Position numbers and translations under genes: made by a program | Part shown: in pieces, positions 8,950 to 15,404 of the stretch | Layout of the letters: each line of letters begins with the position of its first letter | Position numbering within the stretch: the stretch's first letter is position 1 | The notes under the pieces: generated by a model | What the model saw: the letters and a program-made list of their open reading frames with translations, nothing else | The model's database searches: none | What the model was told of the DNA's origin: nothing | DNA from: an uncultured Clostridia bacterium | GTDB lineage: Bacteria > Bacillota > Clostridia > TANB77 > CAG-508 | DNA length: 58,562 nt | Direction: 5' to 3' | NCBI GenBank assembly: GCA_934120315.1 | Contig: CAKOTX010000008.1 | Location: 1 to 58,562, forward strand

Positions 8950-8977
8950 GCGACTAAATATATTTTAGTCGCTTTTT
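8950..8977 (+). terminator. Terminator of the 8337 gene
   Basis: GCGACTAAA (8950-8958) and TTTAGTCGC (8964-8972) form a perfect nine-pair stem followed by TTTTT. Confidence 0.85.
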
Positions 8978-9058
8978 ATTATGAAAATGTCTTTATTTTT
9001 TTAGAAAACTGTGATAAAATGGCGAAGAAATAAAGAAAAATATTAGAAAGGTAATGAG

Positions 9059-10444
9059 ATGAAAAATAATTACATAGAAAAAGTCGCAAAAATAAATGAA
9101 GGAAAAATTTTAAAATATTACATATTAACAATGGGATGTCAACTAAATGAGAATGATTCTGAAAAATTATGTGGTATGGTAGAAGAGATGGGATATCAAC
9201 CAACAGAAGATTATAAAGAAGCTGATTTAGTGATATTCAATACTTGTTGTGTAAGAGAAAATGCAGAAGACAAATTATTTGGCAAATTAGGAGAATTAAA
9301 AAAAGTAAAAGAAACAAGAGGAACAATAATAGCAATTGGTGGATGTATGATGCAAGAAAAGCATATAACAGACAAAATACATGAAAGCTATTCATATACA
9401 GATATCATATTTGGAACACATACATTGCAAAACTTTCCGGAAGATTTGTATAAGACTATAGAAACTAATAAGAAACAACAAGATGTATTAGACATAGATG
9501 GAGAGGTGTATGAAAGCCTTCCAATAAAAAGAACAAGCAATATCAAAGCATCTGTAACAATAATGTATGGTTGCAACAACTTTTGTACATATTGTATAGT
9601 TCCATATGTGCGTGGAAGAGAAAGAAGTAGACATCCAAAAGATATATTAGCAGAAGTAGAAGGACTTGCAAAAGAAGGATACAAAGAAATTACATTATTA
9701 GGACAAAATGTAAATTCATATTTAAGAGCGGAAAAATGGAAAGAAGAAGGCAAAGAATATGAAGGAATAAATTCATTTGCAACATTACTAAGAGCAATAA
9801 ACAAAATTGACGGAATAGAAAGAATCAGATTTGTATCACCACATCCAAAGGACTTCACAGATGATGTAATAGATGCAATTGCAGATTGCGAGAAAGTTTG
9901 TAAATTAGTACATTTACCACTTCAATCTGGAAGTACAAATGTATTAAAATTAATGAACAGAAAATATACAAAAGAACAATATTTAGAATTAGTAGAAAAA
10001 ATGAAGAAAAGAATACCAAATTTAACACTTTCAACAGATATAATAGTGGGATTTGCAGGAGAAACAGATGAGGATTTTGAAGACACATTAGATGTTGTAA
10101 GAAAGGTATGTTTTGAACAAGTTTATATGTTTATATATTCAAGAAGAGTTGGAACACCAGGAGATAAAATGACAAACCAAGTTCCAGAAGATATCAAACA
10201 TAAGAGATTTGATAGACTAAAAGAACTAGTAGAAAGTCAAATAGCAGAAAACAATCAAAAATACATAGGAACAATTCAAAAAGTATTAGTAGAAGGACCA
10301 AGCAAAAACAATCCAGATTTATTGACAGGAAGAACAGATAGTAACAAAGTAGTAATTTTTGAAGGAAGTAAAGAACTAATAGATACAATAATAGATTTAA
10401 AGATTATTTCAGAACATATGTGGTATTTAAAAGGAGAAATATAA
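9059..10444 (+). CDS. miaB: tRNA-2-methylthio-N6-dimethylallyladenosine synthase MiaB
   Basis: Radical-SAM methylthiotransferase that adds the 2-methylthio group to i6A37 in tRNAs reading UNN codons. 461 aa. The N-terminal UPF0004 domain carries the three auxiliary-cluster cysteines (TMGCQLNENDSE, FNTCCVRENAEDK, IGGCMMQE). The radical-SAM core has the C-x3-C-x2-C motif in GCNNFCTYCIVPYVRGRE. A TRAM domain closes the protein (about 390-455). Start: GAAAGG eight bases before the ATG. mutS starts two bases after its stop, so the two are co-transcribed, as in many Clostridia. Confidence 0.96.
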   Translation: MKNNYIEKVAKINEGKILKYYILTMGCQLNENDSEKLCGMVEEMGYQPTEDYKEADLVIFNTCCVRENAEDKLFGKLGELKKVKETRGTIIAIGGCMMQEKHITDKIHESYSYTDIIFGTHTLQNFPEDLYKTIETNKKQQDVLDIDGEVYESLPIKRTSNIKASVTIMYGCNNFCTYCIVPYVRGRERSRHPKDILAEVEGLAKEGYKEITLLGQNVNSYLRAEKWKEEGKEYEGINSFATLLRAINKIDGIERIRFVSPHPKDFTDDVIDAIADCEKVCKLVHLPLQSGSTNVLKLMNRKYTKEQYLELVEKMKKRIPNLTLSTDIIVGFAGETDEDFEDTLDVVRKVCFEQVYMFIYSRRVGTPGDKMTNQVPEDIKHKRFDRLKELVESQIAENNQKYIGTIQKVLVEGPSKNNPDLLTGRTDSNKVVIFEGSKELIDTIIDLKIISEHMWYLKGEI

Positions 10445-10446
10445 AA

Positions 10447-13086
10447 ATGGCACAAACAATAGCAGAAATTGAAGATAGATCAGTCATATCACCAATGATG
10501 CAAAAATATTTGGAAACAAAAGAAGAATATAAAGATTGCATATTATTTTATAGATTAGGCGATTTTTATGAAATGTTTTTTGAAGATGCATTAATAGCTG
10601 CAAGAGAACTAGAAATAACTTTAACAGGAAAGGATTGTGGTTTACCAGAAAGAGCACCAATGGCAGGAATTCCACATCATGCAGCAGAAGTATATGCAGA
10701 AAAATTAATAGAAAAAGGGTATAAAGTTGCAATTTGTGAGCAATTAGAAGACCCAAAAGAAGCAAAAGGTATTGTAAAAAGAGGTGTAATAAGAATACTT
10801 ACACCTGGAACAATAGTAGAAAGTAATTTACTAGAAGAAAAGAAAAACAATTATATAATGAGTATCTGCAAAAGTGGAATCTATTTTGGAATAAGTGTAT
10901 GTGATATTTCAACAGGTGAATTTTATAGCAGTGAAATCAAAGGTGAAAATAATTTTGCATTATTATTAGACGAAATAGCAAGATTTGCACCATCAGAAAT
11001 AATTGCAAATTCAATGATGTTTGAATGTCAAGAAGAAATGGATAAAATCCGTGAGAGATTTTCAATATATATGAGCAGATTTAGTGATAAATTCTTTACA
11101 GATGAGGTTGGAAATTTAGCATTAGATTATAATATATTAGAAAATAAAAGAGAAGTAACAAATCTAAAAGAAAAGCCACTAGCAGTAAAATCAATAAATG
11201 CATTGTTAGAATATTTAAATGAAACTCAGATGACAAGTCTAGAACACATAAATACAATAACAATTTATAATTTATCAAAATATATGGCATTAGACATAAA
11301 TGCGAGAAGAAATCTAGAAATAACAGAAAAAATGAGAGACAAAAGTAAAAAAGGAACTTTACTTTGGGTATTAGATAAAACCTCAACATCTATGGGAGGA
11401 CGTTTGCTAAGAAGATGGCTAAATGATCCACTTTTAGAAGTAAAAGACATTCAAGAAAGACTAGATGCTGTAAAAGAACTAAAAGATAATATGATGCTTA
11501 GAGGAGAAATTACAGATACACTAAAAAAGGTCTATGATATAGAACGTCTTGCAGGAAAAATGACATATGGTAATGCAAATGCTAGAGACATGATAACACT
11601 AAAAAATTCGCTAGAAAGATTGCCAGAAGTAAAAAGTGTTTTGGCAATGTGCCAATCACATAAATTAAAAGAATTATATGAAAACTTGGACGAATTGAAA
11701 GATGTATTTGCATTAATAGAAAAGTCAATTGTAGAAGACCCACCTATGACAATAAAAGATGGTGGAATAATCAAACTAGGATATGACTCTGAAATAGATA
11801 CATTAAAAAGAGCTTCAACAGAAGGAAAGACTTGGCTTGCAAAACTAGAAGCAGATGAAAAAGAAAAGACTGGAATTAAAACTTTAAAAGTTGGATATAA
11901 CAAAGTATTTGGATATTATATAGAAGTTTCAAAATCATTTGTATCACAAGTTCCAGAAAGATTTATTAGAAAACAAACACTAACAACAGGAGAAAGATAT
12001 ATAACAGAAGAATTGAAAACAATTGAAAATCAAATTTTAGGAGCTGAAGAAAAGGTTGTAAACCTTGAATATAATGCATTTGTAGAAATAAGAACAGAGA
12101 TTGCTAAAAATATTAAAAGATTGCAAAAAACAGCAAATGTAGTTTCAACACTAGATGTTTTATCTTCATTTGCACAGGTTGCAGAAGATATGAATTATTG
12201 CATGCCTGTTGTAAAAGATGATGGAGTTATCAACATCAAAGAAGGAAGACATCCTGTAATTGAAAAAATGATAGGAAGCGGAAACTTTGTACCAAATGAT
12301 ACATATCTTGATAAAAATGGAGATAGATTAGCAATAATTACAGGGCCTAATATGGCAGGTAAATCTACATATATGAGGCAAGTAGCATTAATTACCTTAA
12401 TGGCACAAGTTGGAAGCTTTGTACCAGCAACAGAAGCACAAATTGGGGTAGTAGATAAAATCTTTACAAGAGTTGGTGCATCTGATGACTTAAGCATGGG
12501 ACAAAGTACATTTATGGTAGAGATGATGGAAGTTGCAACTATTTTAAAAGAAGCAACAGAAAATAGTTTAGTAATTTTAGATGAAATAGGAAGAGGAACT
12601 TCAACATATGATGGACTTTCTATTGCATGGGCTGTTGCAGAATATATTGCAAATAAAGAAAAATGTGGTGCTAAAACATTATTTGCAACACATTATCATG
12701 AATTAATAGAACTTGCAGATAAGCAAGAAGGAATAAAAAATTATTCAATTGCAGTAAAAGAAAAGGGCGAAGATATTATCTTTTTAAGAAAAATAGTAGA
12801 GGGTGGAACAGACGAAAGTTATGGTATCCATGTAGCTCGTTTAGCAGGAGTACCTAAAGTTGTTACAAAAAGAGCGGATGAGATTTTAACAAGTTTGGAA
12901 AGAAAGAGCATGCTTTCTGGTAAAAAACAAGAAAAGGAAAGTAAAAAGGTTGTTGAAGGTCAATTTGATATGTTTAATTTCAAATTAGCTGAGATTGCTC
13001 ATGAAATTGATAAAATTGATTTGAATGAACTTACTCCTATTGATGCACTTAATACTTTGGTTAAAATTAAAGAGAAAATGAAATAA
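10447..13086 (+). CDS. mutS: DNA mismatch repair protein MutS
   Basis: Recognises mismatches and small loops and recruits MutL. About 879 aa. The mismatch-binding motif is LGDFYEMFFEDA near residue 30 (Phe-x-Glu type). Connector, lever and clamp domains follow. The ATPase has Walker A GPNMAGKSTYMRQ, Walker B with signature LVILDEIGRGTSTYDGLS, and FATHYHEL. The start at 10447 has GGAG twelve bases upstream; an earlier in-frame GTG at 10420 overlaps miaB and lacks such a site. mutL, usually the next gene, does not follow; the small convergent RNA/peptide locus does. Confidence 0.96.
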   Translation: MAQTIAEIEDRSVISPMMQKYLETKEEYKDCILFYRLGDFYEMFFEDALIAARELEITLTGKDCGLPERAPMAGIPHHAAEVYAEKLIEKGYKVAICEQLEDPKEAKGIVKRGVIRILTPGTIVESNLLEEKKNNYIMSICKSGIYFGISVCDISTGEFYSSEIKGENNFALLLDEIARFAPSEIIANSMMFECQEEMDKIRERFSIYMSRFSDKFFTDEVGNLALDYNILENKREVTNLKEKPLAVKSINALLEYLNETQMTSLEHINTITIYNLSKYMALDINARRNLEITEKMRDKSKKGTLLWVLDKTSTSMGGRLLRRWLNDPLLEVKDIQERLDAVKELKDNMMLRGEITDTLKKVYDIERLAGKMTYGNANARDMITLKNSLERLPEVKSVLAMCQSHKLKELYENLDELKDVFALIEKSIVEDPPMTIKDGGIIKLGYDSEIDTLKRASTEGKTWLAKLEADEKEKTGIKTLKVGYNKVFGYYIEVSKSFVSQVPERFIRKQTLTTGERYITEELKTIENQILGAEEKVVNLEYNAFVEIRTEIAKNIKRLQKTANVVSTLDVLSSFAQVAEDMNYCMPVVKDDGVINIKEGRHPVIEKMIGSGNFVPNDTYLDKNGDRLAIITGPNMAGKSTYMRQVALITLMAQVGSFVPATEAQIGVVDKIFTRVGASDDLSMGQSTFMVEMMEVATILKEATENSLVILDEIGRGTSTYDGLSIAWAVAEYIANKEKCGAKTLFATHYHELIELADKQEGIKNYSIAVKEKGEDIIFLRKIVEGGTDESYGIHVARLAGVPKVVTKRADEILTSLERKSMLSGKKQEKESKKVVEGQFDMFNFKLAEIAHEIDKIDLNELTPIDALNTLVKIKEKMK

Positions 13087-13092
13087 AAAGTA

Positions 13093-13121
13093 TTGACAAA
13101 TGGAAAAAAATATAGTATATT
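13093..13121 (+). promoter_or_regulatory. Promoter of the candidate antitoxin RNA
   Basis: TTGACA (13093-13098), 17 nt, TATATT (13116-13121). Transcription should start near 13128. Confidence 0.75.
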
Positions 13122-13133
13122 CAAATAGAAGAA

Positions 13134-13161
13134 TTTAGTAAATCTTTTATCAAAGAATTCA
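13134..13161. repeat. Direct repeat DR1 (within the antitoxin RNA)
   Basis: TTTAGTAA-A-TCTTTTATC, then AAAGAATTCA. Compared with DR2 (13253-13282) it has one A/T mismatch and lacks two bases (AC), which in DR2 lie inside the peptide's start codon. Confidence 0.85.
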
Positions 13162-13196
13162 AAAAAGCTATCACTGTCCAGAGTGATAGCTTTTTG
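13162..13196. terminator. Shared bidirectional terminator of the peptide/antisense locus
   Basis: AAAAAGCTATCACT (13162-13175) pairs perfectly with AGTGATAGCTTTTT (13182-13195) around the loop GTCCAG. There is a T run on both strands, so it can end the plus-strand RNA and the convergent minus-strand mRNA. Confidence 0.9.
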
Positions 13197-13197
13197 C

Positions 13198-13272
13198 TTA
13201 TAACTTATTGAGTTCTTTTAAAATTTGCAAAATTATGTATAAGCGTATTATCTTTAGTAATTCTTTTATCAC
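13198..13272 (-). CDS. Candidate 24-residue toxic peptide of a type I toxin-antitoxin module
   Basis: On the minus strand, AGGAGG (13288-13283) is followed after ten bases by GTG (13272-13270) and 24 codons to TAA. The peptide begins MIKELLKIIR, has a Leu/Ile-rich middle (LYIILQIL) and ends KELNKL, so it is an amphipathic or membrane-active-like helix with charged ends. It has its own promoter (13321-13349). A small hairpin (TTTAGA/TCTAAA, 13291-13308) lies just upstream of the ribosome binding site, like the 5' helix that restrains Fst translation. It matches no family I know. Toxicity is inferred from the locus design only. GTG start and short length keep confidence moderate. Confidence 0.55.
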   Translation of the reverse strand: MIKELLKIIRLYIILQILKELNKL

Positions 13273-13282
13273 AAAGAATTCA
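13253..13282. repeat. Direct repeat DR2 (over the peptide start codon)
   Basis: TTTAGTAA-T-TCTTTTATC-AC, then AAAGAATTCA. The partner of DR1 (13134-13161). It covers codons 1-7 of the peptide on the minus strand and ends one base short of the ribosome binding site. Confidence 0.85.
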
Positions 13283-13320
13283 CCTCCTTTTTTAGAATAC
13301 TCTCTAAACGAGGCGCAACA

Positions 13321-13349
13321 ATTATATAATAAAAATTAACATAAATCAA
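13321..13349 (-). promoter_or_regulatory. Promoter of the candidate toxin mRNA
   Basis: On the minus strand: TTGATT (13349-13344), 17 nt, TATAAT (13326-13321). A start near 13314 gives an mRNA of about 150 nt ending at the shared terminator. Confidence 0.75.
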
Positions 13350-13409
13350 TAAAAATCATTCGACAAAAAATGATACATATAAAAAATAATAAAAAATTCT
13401 TCAAAACCC

Positions 13410-13438
13410 TTGATTTTATGGCAAAAATTGGGTATAAT
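13410..13438 (+). promoter_or_regulatory. Promoter of the rimP-nusA-infB operon
   Basis: TTGATT (13410-13415), 17 nt, TATAAT (13433-13438). It explains the start of the long operon at rimP. Confidence 0.8.
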
Positions 13439-13461
13439 ATAAAAGAACATAAAAAAACGCA

Positions 13462-13488
13462 GAAGAGTAGGAACAAATCCTACTCTTC
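13462..13488 (+). promoter_or_regulatory. Hairpin in the rimP leader
   Basis: GAAGAGTAGGA (13462-13472) pairs perfectly with TCCTACTCTTC (13478-13488). No T run follows, so it is more likely an mRNA stability or regulatory hairpin than a terminator. It lies about 15 nt into the transcript, and NusA-operon leaders are often controlled, but no specific mechanism can be read here. Confidence 0.5.
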
Positions 13489-13523
13489 AATTGTGATATA
13501 CCATAAAATATAAGGAGGGGCTT

Positions 13524-13970
13524 ATGGCAAAAATAGAAGACAGAGTTGCAGAATTAGTAAAAGACAAAATAGAGAATATAGGATATAGCCTATATGATGT
13601 AGAATATGCCAAAGAAGGACCAAACTATTTTCTAAGAATCTATATTGATAGTCCAAAAGGAATCGATTTAGATGATTGTGAAAAAGTAAGTAATGAAATA
13701 AATGAGATTTTAGATGAAGCAGATTATATAAAGGAGCAATATTTTTTAGAAGTTTCATCACCAGGAGTAGAAAGAATATTGAGAAAAGATGAGCATCTAG
13801 AACAAAATATAGGAAAGCAAGTAGAAGCAAAATTATTTAGAAAAGATGAAAACAATAATAAAAGCTACATAGGAGAACTAAAAGGATTTGATTCAGAAAC
13901 AGTAACAATAGATGAAACAAAAATAGAAAGAAAAAATATAGCACAGTTAAAAACTGTGTATGAATGGTAG
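13524..13970 (+). CDS. rimP: Ribosome maturation factor RimP
   Basis: Assists 30S subunit assembly. 148 aa, typical length. The family signature reads GYSLYDVEYAKEGPNYFLRIYIDSPKGIDLDDCEKVS, then YFLEVSSPGVERIL, both seen in order (within this answer split as two motifs). A C-terminal SH3-like domain holds LKGFDSETVTID. Start: AAGGAGGGG precedes the ATG by four to five bases. First gene of the operon rimP-nusA-rnpM-infB-rbfA-nrnA-truB, with only 12 bases to nusA. Confidence 0.95.
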   Translation: MAKIEDRVAELVKDKIENIGYSLYDVEYAKEGPNYFLRIYIDSPKGIDLDDCEKVSNEINEILDEADYIKEQYFLEVSSPGVERILRKDEHLEQNIGKQVEAKLFRKDENNNKSYIGELKGFDSETVTIDETKIERKNIAQLKTVYEW

Positions 13971-13982
13971 GGGGAATAAAAA

Positions 13983-15113
13983 ATGAAAGCAATAGATAAT
14001 AAAGAATTAATTATCGCTTTAGAAGAATTAGAAAAAGAAAAAGGAATAAAGAAAGAAGAATTACTAGAATCAATAAGAACAGCATTAATAACAGCATATA
14101 AAAGAAATTTTGATGCATTAGAAAATGTAGATGTAAAAATGGATGAGCAAACAGGTGCAACACATGTATTTGCAATAAAAGAAGTAATGGAAAGAGCAAA
14201 TGATGATGCACTAGAAATAAGCTTAGAAGAAGCTAGAAAAATCAATAAAGAATTAAACATAGGAGACAATGTAGAAGTTGAAATAGTTCCAAGAGATTTC
14301 GGAAGAATTGCAGCACAAACAGCAAAACAAGTAATTATTCAAAAATTAAGAGAAACAGAAAGAAATATGATATTTAATGAATATAATGAAAGAAAAGGAG
14401 AAATTGTATCTGGTCTAGTTCAAAAAGCTGATAAACATATAGTTGTAATGGATTTAGGAAAACTAGAAGGAATAATGTTACCAAAAGATCAAATACCAAC
14501 AGAACATTATCATGTAAATGACAAAATAAAAGGATATGTAGTAGATGTAGAAAGAGGAGAAAAAGGAGCACCACAAGCAATTGTATCAAGAACACATCCA
14601 GACTTTGTTAGAAAACTATTAGAATTCGAAATTCCAGAAATTTATGAAGGATTAATAGAAATTAAGAGTGTATCAAGAGACCCAGGATTAAGAAGCAAAG
14701 TTGCTGTATATTCTCCAAATGAAAATATAGATCCAGTAGGTTCTTGTGTAGGACAAAAGGGAATACGTATCCAAAATGTAATAAACGAATTACATGGAGA
14801 AAAAATAGATGTAATAGAATGGAATGCAGACCCAAGTATATTTATAGCATCAGCATTATTACCAGCACAAATCATGGCAGTAGATATTAAAGAGGAAGAA
14901 AGATTTGCACAAGTAATAGTACCAGATGACCAATTATCATTAGCAATAGGAAAAGCTGGACAAAATGCTAGATTAGCGGCAAAATTGACAAATTGGAAGA
15001 TAGATATAAAATCAGAATCACAATTCAGAGAGATGTTAGCAAAGAAAGCAGAAGAAGCTGAAAATGGGGAAAATGAAGAAGCAACAGAGAATGAGAATAG
15101 TGAAGAAAACTAG
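13983..15113 (+). CDS. nusA: Transcription termination/antitermination protein NusA
   Basis: Binds RNA polymerase and nascent RNA; affects pausing, termination and rRNA antitermination. 376 aa: N-terminal polymerase-binding domain (about 1-125), S1 domain (EIVSGLVQKADKHIVVMDLG, about 135-200), KH1 (RDPGLRSKVAVYS, DPVGSCVGQKGIRIQNV) and KH2 (DDQLSLAIGKAGQNARLAAKL, about 320-345), then an acidic tail rich in Glu and Asn. It lacks the acidic repeats of the E. coli protein, as usual in Bacillota. Starts 12 bases after rimP with GGGGG as the ribosome binding site. Confidence 0.97.
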   Translation: MKAIDNKELIIALEELEKEKGIKKEELLESIRTALITAYKRNFDALENVDVKMDEQTGATHVFAIKEVMERANDDALEISLEEARKINKELNIGDNVEVEIVPRDFGRIAAQTAKQVIIQKLRETERNMIFNEYNERKGEIVSGLVQKADKHIVVMDLGKLEGIMLPKDQIPTEHYHVNDKIKGYVVDVERGEKGAPQAIVSRTHPDFVRKLLEFEIPEIYEGLIEIKSVSRDPGLRSKVAVYSPNENIDPVGSCVGQKGIRIQNVINELHGEKIDVIEWNADPSIFIASALLPAQIMAVDIKEEERFAQVIVPDDQLSLAIGKAGQNARLAAKLTNWKIDIKSESQFREMLAKKAEEAENGENEEATENENSEEN

Positions 15114-15122
15114 GAGGAAATA

Positions 15123-15404
15123 GTGAATAATTTACCACAAAGAACATGTGCATTATGTAGAACACAAAAAAATAAAAACGAATTGTTAAGAATAGTAAAA
15201 AATAAAGAAAATGTCATAAAAGTAGATGAGATTGGTAAAGAACCAGGACGAGGAGCATATATTTGTTATAATATGGAATGTTTGAAAAAAGCTCAGAAGA
15301 GCAAAAAAATTGAAAAAGCATTAGGGGCTAAAATTAATGAAGAAATATATGAACAGATTAAAGAAGCTATAGAAAATAAAGTTGGGGGTGATGTTATTGG
15401 GTAA
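15123..15404 (+). CDS. rnpM: RNase P modulator RnpM (YlxR family)
   Basis: Small RNA-binding protein of the YlxR family. In B. subtilis it binds the RNase P RNA and modulates its activity. 93 aa with the family signatures RTCALCRTQKNKNELLRIV and EPGRGAYICYNMECLKKA. GTG start at 15123, placed by AGGAGG four bases upstream. The end overlaps infB by eight bases. In many Bacillota an L7Ae-like gene (ylxQ) lies between rnpM and infB; it is absent here. Confidence 0.93.
   Translation: MNNLPQRTCALCRTQKNKNELLRIVKNKENVIKVDEIGKEPGRGAYICYNMECLKKAQKSKKIEKALGAKINEEIYEQIKEAIENKVGGDVIG

Larger units (their letters stand above)
13128..13196 (+). ncRNA. Candidate antisense antitoxin RNA (about 70 nt)
   Basis: A short unit between a strong promoter (13093-13121) and a strong terminator (13162-13196), with no ORF. 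Its first half, 13134-13161, copies 13253-13282 with one mismatch and a two-base gap. Because the peptide gene at 13198-13272 is read from the minus strand, this RNA is complementary to the peptide mRNA across its start codon, ending next to the ribosome binding site. A ~66-nt antitoxin RNA (RNA II) made convergently with the toxin mRNA is the design of the enterococcal par/Fst system. The antitoxin role is inferred from this arrangement. Confidence 0.65.

Noticed and set aside
10420..10446. GTG at 10420 as the mutS start
   Set aside because: It lies within miaB and lacks a ribosome binding site; ATG 10447 has GGAG at a workable distance and gives the typical MutS N-terminus.
13128..13196. 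A simple attenuator or mutS terminator instead of an sRNA
   Set aside because: A strong promoter lies between mutS and the hairpin, and the repeat matching the peptide start would be unexplained; still, the hairpin can also end mutS transcripts.
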